Shown piece by piece: positions 9,164 through 18,284 of a stretch of DNA of 64,000 bases. The position numbers were made by a program, and so were the translations under genes. The DNA is from Rhizobium leucaenae USDA 9039. GTDB taxonomy: Bacteria > Pseudomonadota > Alphaproteobacteria > Rhizobiales > Rhizobiaceae. Numbering within the stretch: the first letter of the stretch is position 1; every line of letters starts with the position of its first letter. Below the pieces are notes generated by a model. That model was given only the letters and a program-made list of their open reading frames with translations. It was not told where the DNA came from and searched no databases. The stretch spans positions 1 to 64,000 of the forward strand of contig NZ_AUFB01000003.1 of the NCBI RefSeq assembly GCF_000426285.1. The letters run 5' to 3'.

Positions 9164-9496
9164 ATGTGGACCAAACTGAAACTCGTCATTGCCGCATTGC
9201 TTCTCGCCAGCCTCGTGCCCGTGCCGGCTTTTGCCGACAATCCGCTGCTTCCCAAGCCCTATGTCCGCCCCGTCTATCCCTATAAGGACCTTCCGGGCGT
9301 GACCGAACCGAAGATGGCTGCCGACGAAAAATTTGAGTGCCGCACGACGACGGTGCGGATCCGCGGTTTCCACGAGGGCATCTTCTATCACAACATGCCG
9401 CGCCTCGGTTATATCTGCGAACAAAACGGCGTCATCTCCGAAGGCACCGGCAAGCCGAACTATCAGTATTGGCAATACAACGGTCCGAACCGATAA
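9164..9496 (+). CDS. Small secreted protein of unknown function (110 aa)
   Basis: I do not recognise the family. The protein has a clear signal peptide (MWTKLKLVIAALLLASLVPV, cleavage after AFA near residue 24) and a mature part of about 86 residues. It contains two cysteines (FECRTT and GYICEQNG) that could form a disulfide, and it is rich in proline and aromatic residues (PYVRPVYPYKDLPG, PNYQYWQYNG). AAGGATCC precedes the ATG. It stands alone between the GT25 gene on the other strand and the ABC transporter operon. Location in the periplasm or outside is inferred. Confidence 0.65.
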   Translation: MWTKLKLVIAALLLASLVPVPAFADNPLLPKPYVRPVYPYKDLPGVTEPKMAADEKFECRTTTVRIRGFHEGIFYHNMPRLGYICEQNGVISEGTGKPNYQYWQYNGPNR

Positions 9497-9583
9497 GCTC
9501 CGCCGTTGTCGAAAATAACCGGCATCAAGATCGACCCTAGACGGTTCCGCGTCGCAGCGGCTGCGTATTTCTATACGCCAATC

Positions 9584-9598
9584 TGAAAATGAATTTCA
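9584..9598. promoter_or_regulatory. Palindrome TGAAA-N5-TTTCA, candidate operator
   Basis: A perfect 5+5 inverted repeat about 100 bp before the ABC operon. A near-identical half-site pair occurs at 18285-18298 before RidA. The RpiR regulator encoded in the same island is the obvious candidate ligand; this is inference. Confidence 0.35.
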
Positions 9599-9634
9599 TC
9601 AACACGAGTATTTTCCGGAAGCTCGTTGACGGAT

Positions 9635-9647
9635 GCGAAAATTTCGC
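9635..9647. promoter_or_regulatory. Palindrome GCGAAAATTTCGC, candidate operator
   Basis: A 13-bp perfect palindrome 43 bp before the oxidoreductase start at 9691, in the leader of the transporter operon. It may be a second binding site for the operon's regulator or an AT-rich promoter part. No direct support beyond symmetry and position. Confidence 0.3.
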
Positions 9648-9690
9648 TCAAGCTGACGAAAATAAATTACGCAGCGGGAACGATACCAGT

Positions 9691-10848
9691 ATGCGAGTGG
9701 GGATCATCGGACTCGGATTCCGTCTGGGATATCTGGGTTATGTTTTCAAAGCCATTGACGACAGCTTCGAGATCGCGGGCTATGTGGATCCCGAGCCGGC
9801 GGGCCTGCAGGGTCTCACCGAAAAGGGCATTTCGGCCGGCAAGGCCTATGCTTCCCCGAAGGACCTGATCGCGGGTGAAAAGCTCGATCTGCTGATGATT
9901 GGCTCGCCGAACCACATGCATCTCGATCATATTCGCCTCGGCCTTGAGGCCGGCCTGAAGATCTTCTGCGAAAAACCGATCGTCTCCACCATCGAGCAGA
10001 GCATCGAACTGGCTCATTTGATGGCGAAATTCGGTCACGAACGCCTGATGGTCGGCCTGGTGCTGCGCTATTCGCCGCTCTATCGAGATCTACGGGCGGT
10101 TCAGGCAGCTGGAACGCTCGGTCAGATCGTCTCCATCGAGGCGGCCGAGCATATCGAGCCTTACCACGGCGCTTTCTTCATGCGCGATTGGCGACGCTAT
10201 GAGCGCTATTCCGGCAGTTTCATGCTGGAAAAATGCTGCCACGACCTCGATCTCTATAACGGCGTGGTCGGTTCCAGACCGGAGCGGGTCGCAAGCTTCG
10301 GCGGCCGCAAGAGTTTCGTCCCCGCCAACGACCCCGCGCGTGAGGGGATCAACGACCTCGAAATCTTCCATCGCAAGCCGAGCGGATGGATGGGGTCGAA
10401 CCGCGTCTTCGACAGCGACGGCGACATCATCGACTACCAGGTGGCGATCATCGAATATGCCAATGGTGTCGGCATGAATTTTCACACCAATCTCAACGTG
10501 CCGGACCAGTTTCGTCGCTTCGCCGTCATGGGCTCGCGCGGCATGGCCGAGGGCGATTTCATCCGCGGTTATCTCGATGTGCATGAGATGCTGACCGGCA
10601 AGAAAGTCATCGAAAACAAATATGCCGCGACCGAACTGTCGCAGCATTATGGCGCCGACGAGCAGATGGCAGCCGATCTCATCGCCCATGTGAAGATGGG
10701 CGCAGCCCTGCCGGTCTCGACGCTCAACGCCTTGGAGGCTGGAATTCTCGCTTTGTCGATGGACGAGGCACGCATGAAAAGGACTGTCGTCGATCTCAGG
10801 CCCATATGGGACCAGTTCGACGAAGCGCTGCACTCGCGAGCCGCATAG
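9691..10848 (+). CDS. Gfo/Idh/MocA family NAD(P)-dependent oxidoreductase
   Basis: 385 residues. The N-terminal Rossmann fold begins MRVGIIGLGFRLGYLGYVF and carries the family EKP signature in IFCEKPIVS; a C-terminal dimer/substrate domain follows with the catalytic-type DLDLYNG helix (CCHDLDLY). These enzymes oxidise or reduce hydroxyl groups of sugars and inositols. The frame is open back to 9589, but the ATG at 9691 begins exactly at the first strand. The gene heads a carbohydrate ABC transporter operon, 13 bp before the first permease, so it probably acts on the imported sugar or its product. Substrate unknown. Confidence 0.88.
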   Translation: MRVGIIGLGFRLGYLGYVFKAIDDSFEIAGYVDPEPAGLQGLTEKGISAGKAYASPKDLIAGEKLDLLMIGSPNHMHLDHIRLGLEAGLKIFCEKPIVSTIEQSIELAHLMAKFGHERLMVGLVLRYSPLYRDLRAVQAAGTLGQIVSIEAAEHIEPYHGAFFMRDWRRYERYSGSFMLEKCCHDLDLYNGVVGSRPERVASFGGRKSFVPANDPAREGINDLEIFHRKPSGWMGSNRVFDSDGDIIDYQVAIIEYANGVGMNFHTNLNVPDQFRRFAVMGSRGMAEGDFIRGYLDVHEMLTGKKVIENKYAATELSQHYGADEQMAADLIAHVKMGAALPVSTLNALEAGILALSMDEARMKRTVVDLRPIWDQFDEALHSRAA

Positions 10849-10861
10849 AGGGAGGCGCAAG

Positions 10862-11746
10862 ATGGGTGTTCAACGCAGCACGGTCATCTTCGCCTGGCTC
10901 CTGCTTCTTCCGGCCGTTCTCTACGTCGTCGTCATCGTCGCCTATCCGCTGGTCGATACCGTCATCCTGTCCTTCACCGACGCCTCGCTGAAGAAGCTGA
11001 CGAACTGGGTCGGCTTCGAAAATTATGCGAAGATTTTCAACGAGACATTTGCCTCGGTGATCGTCCGCACCTTCATCTGGACGTTCTTTTCCGTGTCGAT
11101 CAAGATGATCATCGGCACTTTCGGGGCGCTGATGCTGAATTCGGCGGTTCCCGGCCGCTCGCTTTTTCGGGTGCTGACCATGCCGCCCTGGATCGTGCCG
11201 ATGGCGATCGGCATCTTCATGTGGGGCTGGATGTATAATGGCCAGTTCGGCATGATTTCCGGCCTGCTGCAGCGCTTTGGTCTGGTCGATGGCCCGGTGG
11301 CCTTCTTGGCCTATGGCAGCACCGCCTTCTGGGCGACGATCATAACCGACGTCTGGATCGGCGTGCCGATGGTGACGCTCTATATGCTGGCTGCCATGCA
11401 GTCGATTCCGCAGGATCTGTACGAGGCCGCCTGGACAGATGGTGCCGGACGGGCCTACCGTTTTCGCCGCATTACGCTGCCACTTCTGGTGCCCTCCCTG
11501 GTCACCATGTCGATGTTGTCGCTGATTTCGACATTCAACTCCTTCGATATCATCTGGATCCTGACCCGCGGCGGCCCGAACGGGGAAACGACGACGATGA
11601 TCATCGACACCTATAAGACGGCGATCGGGTCCTACAAATACGGTGAAGGTGCTGCTCGCGCGGTGTTGATCTGCATCTTCCTGTCGCTCTTCTGCCTTGC
11701 CTATTTCCGCCTCACAAGCCGCTTTGCAACGGGGGACAAGCGATGA
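10862..11746 (+). CDS. Carbohydrate ABC transporter permease, MalF/UgpA-like
   Basis: 294 residues with six membrane helices (the first at about 8-30). The cytoplasmic EAA loop that docks the ATPase is present as YEAAWTDGAGRAYRFRRITLPLL split across residues near 187-209, and the substrate-path segment before it fits the CUT1 family. GGGAGG precedes the ATG. It overlaps the next permease by four bases (ATGA), a sign of translational coupling. With that permease it forms the inner-membrane channel for the sugar taken up by this system. Confidence 0.92.
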   Translation: MGVQRSTVIFAWLLLLPAVLYVVVIVAYPLVDTVILSFTDASLKKLTNWVGFENYAKIFNETFASVIVRTFIWTFFSVSIKMIIGTFGALMLNSAVPGRSLFRVLTMPPWIVPMAIGIFMWGWMYNGQFGMISGLLQRFGLVDGPVAFLAYGSTAFWATIITDVWIGVPMVTLYMLAAMQSIPQDLYEAAWTDGAGRAYRFRRITLPLLVPSLVTMSMLSLISTFNSFDIIWILTRGGPNGETTTMIIDTYKTAIGSYKYGEGAARAVLICIFLSLFCLAYFRLTSRFATGDKR

Positions 11747-12600
11747 GCCATCCGTCGATGATCAATCGCTACAGGTGGTACGAGCTCATCGGCATCTATG
11801 TCGGTATCCTGCTGTTCCTCACCTTCGTTCTGGCGCCCTTCATCGAAGGGTTCCTTGTCTCGCTGAAGCCCCTCAGTCAGCTTTTTTCCTCGCCCTACCG
11901 CTTTATTCCCGAAAACGGGTCATTGGCGGCCTATCGGACGATGTGGACCAGCGTGCCGGGCTTCGGCTGGTACATCTTCAACTCGTTTCTGATTTCCGGC
12001 ACGATTACCATTATCGTCCTGATCCTGGTGGTCCCAGCGGCCTATGCCTTCGCGCGTTTCGAGTTCAGGGGCTCCGGACTGCTGCTAGGCGCTTTTCTTG
12101 CCGTCAAGATGTTCTCCGGCGCGGTCCTGCTGATCCCGCTATTCCGGCTCATGCGCTCCTTCGGCGTGCTCAACACCTATTTCGCCATGATCGTGCCGGG
12201 GGTCGCCTTCATCATCCCGACCGGCATCTGGCTGCTGCACACCTATATGAGGCGCATCCCCCGGGAGCTCGACGAGGCTGCTTATGTCGACGGCGCAAGC
12301 CAGCTCTATACGCTGCGCCGCGTCATCCTGCCGATCGCCATGCCGGGTATTGTCGTGGTGGCGATTTCCTCCTTCATCGAAGCCTATGCGCAGCAGTTCA
12401 TCTATGCGCTCACATTCAATTCAAAGACCGAATACATGCCGCTGCCGGTTGGGTTGTTCGCTTATTTCGGCAGGCAAGAGGTTGTCTGGAACGAACTCAT
12501 GGCTGCAAGCTTCGTCGGCATCGCGCCGGCGCTGGTCGTGATCTTTTTCCTGCAACGTTATCTCGTCAGCGGTCTGACCGCCGGCGCGGTGAAGCAATAA
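11743..12600 (+). CDS. Carbohydrate ABC transporter permease, MalG/UgpE-like
   Basis: 285 residues and six membrane segments. The EAA loop is clear (DEAAYVDGASQLYTLRRVIL), and the closing region is typical of MalG-type CUT1 subunits. Start and the preceding stop overlap as ATGA. The partner permease lies upstream and the binding protein begins 35 bp downstream, giving the standard F-G-E order of a CUT1 importer. Confidence 0.92.
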   Translation: MSHPSMINRYRWYELIGIYVGILLFLTFVLAPFIEGFLVSLKPLSQLFSSPYRFIPENGSLAAYRTMWTSVPGFGWYIFNSFLISGTITIIVLILVVPAAYAFARFEFRGSGLLLGAFLAVKMFSGAVLLIPLFRLMRSFGVLNTYFAMIVPGVAFIIPTGIWLLHTYMRRIPRELDEAAYVDGASQLYTLRRVILPIAMPGIVVVAISSFIEAYAQQFIYALTFNSKTEYMPLPVGLFAYFGRQEVVWNELMAASFVGIAPALVVIFFLQRYLVSGLTAGAVKQ

Positions 12601-12635
12601 AACACGCAAAATCACCAGAGAACGGGAGCTTAAAC

Positions 12636-13865
12636 GTGACATTCCATTTCAAAACAGGGCTGCTTGCCCTTGCTTTGCTCGGCTCCACCGCGCTTGGCGC
12701 GGTGAATGCCCAAGCCGCCGACAAGGAAATTAGCTGGATCTATTGCGGCGACAGCATCGATCCGATCCATGTGAAATATATCAAGCAATGGGAAGACAAG
12801 AATCCGGGCTGGGCCGTCAAGCCCGAGGTCGTCGGCTGGGAGCAGTGCCAGGACAAAGCGACGACGCTCGCCGCAGCCGGCACGCCGGTCGCCATGGCCT
12901 ATGTCGGTTCGCGCACGCTGAAGCAGTTTGCCGAGAACGATCTTATCGTTCCCATCCCGATGACGGACGAGGAGAAGAAGAGCTACTATCCGAATATCGT
13001 CGATACCGTGACCTCCGGCGGCCAGCAGTGGGGTGTGCCGATCGCCTTCTCGACCAAGGCGCTCTATTGGAACAAGGACCTCTTCAAGAAGGCGGGTCTC
13101 GATCCGGAAAAGCCGCCGACCACCTGGGCCGAGGAAATCGCCGATGCCAAGGCGATCAAGGAAAAGACCGGCATTCCCGGCTATGGCCTGTCGGCCAAGA
13201 CCTTCGACAACACCATGCACCAGTTCCTGCACTGGGTCTACACCAACAACGGCAAGGTGATCGACGGCGACAAGATCGTCCTCGACAGCCCGGAAGTGCT
13301 GGCCGCCCTTCAAGCCTATAAGGACATCACGCCTTACTCCGTCGAAGGACCGACGGCTTACGAACAAAACGAAGTGCGCGCCATCTTCCTGGATGGCAAA
13401 GTCGGTATGATCCAGGCGGGCTCGGGCGCCGCCTATCGTCTCAAGGAAACGAAGATCAACTGGGGCGTCGCACCGCTGCCCCTCGGCCCTTCCGCCAAGG
13501 GGCAGGGCACGCTGCTCATCACCGATAGTCTTGCTGTTTTCAAGGGCACTGGCGTCGAGGACAAGGCGATCGAATTTGCCAAGTTCATCACCTCTCCGGG
13601 TCCCCAGGGCGAATACGAACTGCAGGGCGGCGCTGGCCTCACGCCTCTGCGTCCATCCCCGATGGTCGACGAGTTCGAGAAGAAAGATCCCTTCTGGAAG
13701 CCGTTTATCGACGGCATCAGCTACGGTGGTCCCGAGCCGCTGTTCAAGGACTATAAGGGCTTCCAGAACGTCATGATCGAGATGGTCCAGTCGGTCGTGA
13801 CGGGTAAGGCCCAACCGGCGGATGCCTTGAAGAAGGCGGCTGCCGATCTTGAGCAGTATAAATAA
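12636..13865 (+). CDS. Sugar-binding periplasmic protein of ABC transporter (SBP family 1)
   Basis: 409 residues starting at GTG; ACGGGAGC lies upstream. A signal peptide (LLALALLGSTALGAVNAQAA) is followed by a two-lobed solute-binding fold with the usual GVPIAFSTKALYWNKDLFKK and a C-terminal EFAKFITSP helix. The same frame is open back to 11697, but that part lies inside the second permease and is not coding. The protein should capture an oligosaccharide or modified sugar in the periplasm. A GH20 hexosaminidase further down the island suggests an amino-sugar ligand, which remains inference. Confidence 0.92.
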   Translation: MTFHFKTGLLALALLGSTALGAVNAQAADKEISWIYCGDSIDPIHVKYIKQWEDKNPGWAVKPEVVGWEQCQDKATTLAAAGTPVAMAYVGSRTLKQFAENDLIVPIPMTDEEKKSYYPNIVDTVTSGGQQWGVPIAFSTKALYWNKDLFKKAGLDPEKPPTTWAEEIADAKAIKEKTGIPGYGLSAKTFDNTMHQFLHWVYTNNGKVIDGDKIVLDSPEVLAALQAYKDITPYSVEGPTAYEQNEVRAIFLDGKVGMIQAGSGAAYRLKETKINWGVAPLPLGPSAKGQGTLLITDSLAVFKGTGVEDKAIEFAKFITSPGPQGEYELQGGAGLTPLRPSPMVDEFEKKDPFWKPFIDGISYGGPEPLFKDYKGFQNVMIEMVQSVVTGKAQPADALKKAAADLEQYK

Positions 13866-13878
13866 CTCCCAGCAACGA

Positions 13879-13912
13879 GGCCGCGCGCATCTAGCGCGCG
13901 GCCGCTTTTTTT
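13879..13912 (+). terminator. Strong intrinsic terminator between binding protein and ATPase genes
   Basis: A perfect 10-bp stem (GGCCGCGCGC / GCGCGCGGCC) with loop ATCTA is followed by GC and seven Ts. It lies 13 bp after the binding-protein stop. Partial read-through would keep the ATPase at a lower level than the binding protein. Confidence 0.9.
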
Positions 13913-13954
13913 GGGGCCATGCCTCCTCTACAATGTGCCGAGCGGAGACAGAAT

Positions 13955-15094
13955 TTGGGACAGCTTCACCTTAACCAGGTCAAGAAATTCTACGGCCACT
14001 TCGAAGTCATCAAAGGCGTCGAGCTTGACGTGATGAACGGCGAGTTCGTCGTTTTCGTCGGCCCTTCCGGTTGCGGCAAGTCGACCCTGCTTCGAATGAT
14101 CGCCGGTCTCGACGACGTCACCAGCGGCGACATCATCATCGACGGCGCGCGCGTCAACGATCTGCCGCCGGTCAAGCGGGGCATCGCCATGGTGTTCCAG
14201 TCCTACGCTCTTTATCCGCATATGACGGTGTTCGAGAATATCGCCTTTCCCTTGCGCGTCGAGAAGATGGCGGAAGACAAGCTCAAGGCCAGGGTGGAGC
14301 ACGCCGCTCGCATATTGCATCTCGATCAGCGCCTGCAGCAAAAGCCGGGCATGCTGTCGGGTGGCCAGCGGCAGCGCGTCGCCATCGGCCGGGCGATCGT
14401 CCGAGAGCCGAAGATCTTCCTGTTCGACGAGCCCCTGTCGAACCTCGACGCGGCCCTGCGCGCCGACATGCGCATCGAGCTTGCCAAGCTGCACCAGCAA
14501 TTGCAGGCGACGATGATCTATGTGACCCACGATCAGGTCGAAGCCATGACCATGGCCGACCGGATCGTCGTTCTCAATGCCGGCGAGATCGCCCAGACCG
14601 GCGAACCGCTGGAGCTCTATCATAAGCCGGCAAATAAATTCGTCGCCAGCTTCATCGGTAATCCCAAGATGAATTTCCTACCCGTGACCTGCAAGGGCGT
14701 CAGCGAGGCAGGTGTCGAGGTGGATTACAAAGGCCAGACGGCGTTGCTGCCGGTGACCCCGCGAGACGGCGCCGTCGGCAAGGAGCTGACGCTTGGCATC
14801 AGGCCGGAGCATGTGCAGCTCGGCGGCGGCGATATATCCCTGACAGTCATGCCAACCGTAATCGAGCGGCTGGGGGCGCAGACGGTCGCCTACGCGGCGC
14901 TGGAACGGTACAGCGGCGAGAATTTTTGCGCCACTCTGCCGGGAAGCGTCGCCATCCGCACGGACGTGCCGTTGGTCACCGGCATTCACCTGGCCGACTG
15001 CCATCTTTTCGACGAGAACGGTGTGGCTTTCGAGCGCAAGGTGGAGTTGACGGATGTCGATATGGAGCTGTTGAGCACACCTTCGCACCGGTAG
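13955..15094 (+). CDS. ABC transporter ATPase, UgpC/MalK-like
   Basis: 379 residues from a TTG at 13955, which is preceded by CGGAGA and starts [14 protein letters not shown] as this family does. An ATG at 13919 in the same frame lacks a good site. Walker A is GPSGCGKST, the Q-loop is [13 protein letters not shown], the signature is LSGGQRQR, Walker B is [12 protein letters not shown] and the switch is VTHDQ. The C-terminal third is the TOBE/OB regulatory domain ([11 protein letters not shown]). It energises the importer encoded just upstream, from which it is parted by a strong terminator. Confidence 0.93.
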   Translation: MGQLHLNQVKKFYGHFEVIKGVELDVMNGEFVVFVGPSGCGKSTLLRMIAGLDDVTSGDIIIDGARVNDLPPVKRGIAMVFQSYALYPHMTVFENIAFPLRVEKMAEDKLKARVEHAARILHLDQRLQQKPGMLSGGQRQRVAIGRAIVREPKIFLFDEPLSNLDAALRADMRIELAKLHQQLQATMIYVTHDQVEAMTMADRIVVLNAGEIAQTGEPLELYHKPANKFVASFIGNPKMNFLPVTCKGVSEAGVEVDYKGQTALLPVTPRDGAVGKELTLGIRPEHVQLGGGDISLTVMPTVIERLGAQTVAYAALERYSGENFCATLPGSVAIRTDVPLVTGIHLADCHLFDENGVAFERKVELTDVDMELLSTPSHR

Positions 15095-15137
15095 GAAGAA
15101 GGCTGCGCTTGGCGCGCTTGAGGGGTGCTCAAGCGCG

Positions 15138-15182
15138 CCCCCTCATCCGCCCTTCAGGCACCTTCTCCCCGAGGGGAGAAGA
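15138..15182. repeat. Rhizobial mosaic palindromic repeat (RIME-like), copy 1
   Basis: A CCCCTCATCCG half-box, a spacer and CCTTCTCCCC-GAGGGGAGAAG form a hairpin-prone element between two converging genes. An almost identical unit in reverse orientation lies at 47807-47852. The form matches Rhizobium intergenic mosaic elements as I know them. Confidence 0.75.
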
Positions 15183-15194
15183 GGTGATCACGCC

Positions 15195-16298
15195 CTACCA
15201 GACCAGCCCGCGAGCCGCGACATCTTCGACGCGGGTGACGATGCCGTCGCGGTGAAACACCATGCGGTCGTATAGGTTGGAGACGACGCAGGTGTGGTTG
15301 GGAATGATGCGGATTTTGTCGCCGATCGCCGGACGAGGCCCGCCGCATTTCGAAAGATCGATCACCCCGTGCTCTTCCGAGAGATTCGTGATGATAGCTT
15401 CGGGGTAGCCGACCACTGTGCCGTAGTCCGAAAAGCCGAGGAGATCGGAGGTCAGCGCCTTGGAACCGGCGTCGATCACGGCGCGGTCCGGCGTTGGGCG
15501 CGAGACGACGGTGGCGAGGATATGCATGGCGCAATCCTCCTCGCCGCAATGACCCGCGCGCACCATCGAGCGATCGTTGTAGATATAGGTGCCGGCGCGG
15601 TGCTCCGTGGCTGCGGTCACCAGATGCGCCTGGTAGAGGCTCGGCGTGCCGCCGCTGCTGACGATGGGGCAGTCGATGCCGTCACGCTTCAAGAGCGAGA
15701 TGGTCTCGGCCAGGAAGGTCTGGATGGCCGCAGCGCTGTTCGGTTTCGGATAGGTCATCAAACCGCCGAAAGTCAGGCCCGGCTTGCCGGCGATATCTCT
15801 GGCCAGAGCCGCAGCCTCTTCAGGCGATTGCACGCCGCAACGCCCACCGCCGGTATCGCATTCCACCAGGACGGTAAGGGGCTTCCGCGCCGCGAAATGA
15901 GCGGACAGGCCGTCGACCGTCGCCTTGCTGTCGGCGACGACCTTCAGCCCCGCGATGCGATCGTTCAGCGTGGAGAGGCGGGTAAGCTTTTCCGGCCCGA
16001 TGATGTTGAAGGTGATAAGGATATCTTCGAAGCCGGCATCGGCGAACACTTCGGCCTCGGTGATCTTCTGGCAGTTGATCCCCTTTGCGCCCGCCGTCAC
16101 CTGGGCGCTCGCGAGCGCGGGGATCTTGTGGGTCTTGATATGCGGCCGGAAATTCAGCCCGTGTGCGTCCATATAGGACTGCACGCGGGCGATATTCGCC
16201 GCCATGCGGTCTTCGTCGATGATCGGCCGCGGCGTCGAGAGCGCGTCGATGCGATCGCCCGACCTGGGGCTGATCTCGGAGACGATGTGATGCGCCAT
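15195..16298 (-). CDS. D-threonine aldolase / D-serine dehydratase-like PLP enzyme (DSD1 family)
   Basis: 367 residues. An alanine-racemase-type PLP barrel with the PLP lysine in RPHIKTHK (K55 likely) and a C-terminal DSD1 domain whose metal pair is seen in PNHTC (H335, C337). Relatives either split D-threonine to glycine and acetaldehyde or deaminate D-serine/D-threonine. AGGGAG precedes the ATG at 16298; the frame is open to 16454, but that part overlaps the upstream gene. One base separates it from the stop of the M81 peptidase gene, so the two are co-expressed. Which reaction it does cannot be read from sequence alone. Confidence 0.85.
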   Translation of the reverse strand: MAHHIVSEISPRSGDRIDALSTPRPIIDEDRMAANIARVQSYMDAHGLNFRPHIKTHKIPALASAQVTAGAKGINCQKITEAEVFADAGFEDILITFNIIGPEKLTRLSTLNDRIAGLKVVADSKATVDGLSAHFAARKPLTVLVECDTGGGRCGVQSPEEAAALARDIAGKPGLTFGGLMTYPKPNSAAAIQTFLAETISLLKRDGIDCPIVSSGGTPSLYQAHLVTAATEHRAGTYIYNDRSMVRAGHCGEEDCAMHILATVVSRPTPDRAVIDAGSKALTSDLLGFSDYGTVVGYPEAIITNLSEEHGVIDLSKCGGPRPAIGDKIRIIPNHTCVVSNLYDRMVFHRDGIVTRVEDVAARGLVW

Positions 16299-16299
16299 A

Positions 16300-17772
16300 T
16301 CAGGCAGCTCCCTCTTTTGCCGCATGCGGGTCGGCAACCATCGGCCAGATATCCTTCGGCGCGCGGCGATAGGGCGTGCGCGCCGGATTGTTCGGATAGG
16401 GCGTTCCGGCCGAACAATAAAGGATTTCCGACGCGATCTTGGAGAATGACGCATAGAAGTGGTTGGTCGACTTGATCACCAGGATTTTCTTGCGGGTGGG
16501 ATCAATCCCCATCACCGAGAAAAGGCTGGGATCGAAGCTTTGGGCGCGCGTCGAATTGAGGATGATGTCGATGCCGTTGAGTTCGATATGCGCGGCATCA
16601 CCAAAGGGCGCGAAACTTTCGCCGAAACGCATTTCGGCATTGGCAACGAGCCGCACGACCTTGACGATGCCGTCGATCGGATTGCCGGTGCCAGGCGCCG
16701 ATTTTGCTCCAAAGCGCAGCGGAATTTCCGCGCCTTCGCCGGCCGCCATGCAGATTTGCACTGCCATCGGATCCCAGATCGTGCCGATTGCCGTCTCGCG
16801 GGCGCCGTGGGCAAGCAATTCTTCCAGGATGACGGTCGCATCGCCCGCCGTGCCGCCGCCGGGATTGTCCCAGACATCGGCAATGACGACCGGACCTGAA
16901 TGTGCGGCCATGGCTTGGGCCACCGCGAGCTTTTCATCGATCTGCGGCATCATGAAGGTGCCGCGCTTGGAAAAGAGCTCCAAGCCCAGCTCGCGAGCGA
17001 GAGCAGAACCTTTGTCCGGCTTATTATCGGTAACGACCAGCAGCTTCGTGCCCATTTCCGGCACGTCGCCGGCCATGAAGCCGTGGATCACCGAGATCGA
17101 CAGGATGTCGGCATCTTTCTCGATCGTCATGATCTTGTCGACAAAGGAGCGCATCGGCTCGCGCGAGGTGGGGTAGACGTCGATCATCCGGCAATCGAAG
17201 ACCGACATGACCGCTTTGACTCGGCCCTCCAGCGTATCGACAGCGATGCGCCAGAGGTCTTCGGCGCGATCGACGAAGTCCGTGTGCGGGAATTCCTTGA
17301 AGTAGACGAAGAAATTCGCCGCCGCGAGCCGCTTTTTAGTCAAATGGCTGTGCGGATCGAGTTCGGCGCAGACAAGAATGTCCGGCCCGACGATCTTACG
17401 GACCCGGGTGAGAAAATCGCCTTCTGGGTCCTCGTAGCCGGCGGCAACCATCGCCCCATGCAGGCCGAGCACGACGGCGTCGACCGGCATGGCGGCGCGA
17501 AGCTGGTCGAGAATTTCGTCACGCAGTCCTTCATAAGCCGTCCGGTTCACCAAGCCGGCCGGGTCGGCCCAGGCGGCGGTGCCCTCGATCAATTCCCAGC
17601 CTTTTTCCGCGGCCACTTGCCGGCCGACGGTGATCGGTGCCGAACAGAGCGTCGGCGTCTCCGGATGTTCGCCGGGCGGCGCATAGAGGGAAGCCTCGAA
17701 AGCGCGTCGATCGACGCAGATCGGGGAGAATGTGTTCGTCTCGGTCGCGAGCACCGCGGTGAAAATGCGCAA
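16300..17772 (-). CDS. M81 family metallopeptidase (MlrC/microcystinase C-like)
   Basis: 490 residues, the usual length. The N-terminal part starts MRIFTAVLATETNTFSP and holds GLHGAM and ELDPHSHLT, conserved metal-site regions of M81; a second domain has DVWDNPGGGTAGDAT, also a hallmark. MlrC cleaves linear microcystin, a peptide with D-residues and a dehydro-amino acid, but most members lie in organisms with no microcystin contact and their substrates are unknown. It is followed directly by the D-amino-acid PLP enzyme and preceded by an NTF2-like gene. A role with D-amino-acid or modified peptides is inference. Confidence 0.9.
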   Translation of the reverse strand: MRIFTAVLATETNTFSPICVDRRAFEASLYAPPGEHPETPTLCSAPITVGRQVAAEKGWELIEGTAAWADPAGLVNRTAYEGLRDEILDQLRAAMPVDAVVLGLHGAMVAAGYEDPEGDFLTRVRKIVGPDILVCAELDPHSHLTKKRLAAANFFVYFKEFPHTDFVDRAEDLWRIAVDTLEGRVKAVMSVFDCRMIDVYPTSREPMRSFVDKIMTIEKDADILSISVIHGFMAGDVPEMGTKLLVVTDNKPDKGSALARELGLELFSKRGTFMMPQIDEKLAVAQAMAAHSGPVVIADVWDNPGGGTAGDATVILEELLAHGARETAIGTIWDPMAVQICMAAGEGAEIPLRFGAKSAPGTGNPIDGIVKVVRLVANAEMRFGESFAPFGDAAHIELNGIDIILNSTRAQSFDPSLFSVMGIDPTRKKILVIKSTNHFYASFSKIASEILYCSAGTPYPNNPARTPYRRAPKDIWPMVADPHAAKEGAA

Positions 17773-17783
17773 CGCCGTCGCCT

Positions 17784-18269
17784 CTATTCCATTGGGTTCG
17801 GCAGGTAACCGGTAAAGCCGGAAATCTTCCAGCGGCCTTCATGCAGACGGCAATAATAAAGCGTCTGCCATTTCAGCACATCGACGCTGCCGTCTTTCTT
17901 CTTCAAGCTGCCGTCGAATTTCTTGCGCACCAGCGCCGTCTCGCCTTCGATCTCGATGTCTTCCAGCGTGGTCGTGGTAAAGATTGCCGTGCGCGGGTCC
18001 TCCGCAAGCGATTGGCCGGCGAAATCGCGTGCCTGCCGCAACCATTCGTCGCGGTAGGCAGCAAGATTGGGGAAGGCGAGGCGCCATTTGTCGGGGCTGA
18101 CCTCACGGCGGCCATCGATACCGATAAAGCCATCTTCGACGAAATCCTCCGCAACCAGCGACCAGTCGGCGGCAAGAAAGGCGCCGATGTCGCGCGGCAC
18201 CAGCATCTCCCAGATTGCGTGTCGGGCAGCATCGTCGGCAGGGAAGGGATTTTTAAAAGGATCGCGCAT
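17784..18269 (-). CDS. NTF2/SnoaL-like fold protein of unknown function
   Basis: About 161 residues with the cone-like NTF2 pattern: N-terminal helices, then strands ending YYCRLHEGRWKISGFTGYLP. I cannot name a reaction; such folds serve as isomerases, dehydratases or ligand-binding subunits. The start at 18269 (MRDPFKNPF) is preferred to the ATG at 18299 because the latter lacks a site. It leads the minus-strand trio with the M81 peptidase (11 bp apart) and shares a divergent promoter region with RidA. Confidence 0.7.
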   Translation of the reverse strand: MRDPFKNPFPADDAARHAIWEMLVPRDIGAFLAADWSLVAEDFVEDGFIGIDGRREVSPDKWRLAFPNLAAYRDEWLRQARDFAGQSLAEDPRTAIFTTTTLEDIEIEGETALVRKKFDGSLKKKDGSVDVLKWQTLYYCRLHEGRWKISGFTGYLPNPME

Positions 18270-18284
18270 TGTGTCCGCCGAAAT

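Noticed and set aside
11697..12635. In-frame extension of the binding-protein gene through the second permease
   Set aside because: The signal peptide and ribosome-binding site fix the start at the GTG at 12636; the extension is an alternate frame of the permease gene.
12630..13814. 394-codon minus-strand frame opposite the sugar-binding protein
   Set aside because: Antisense composition and no start signal; the plus-strand gene has a signal peptide and full family pattern.
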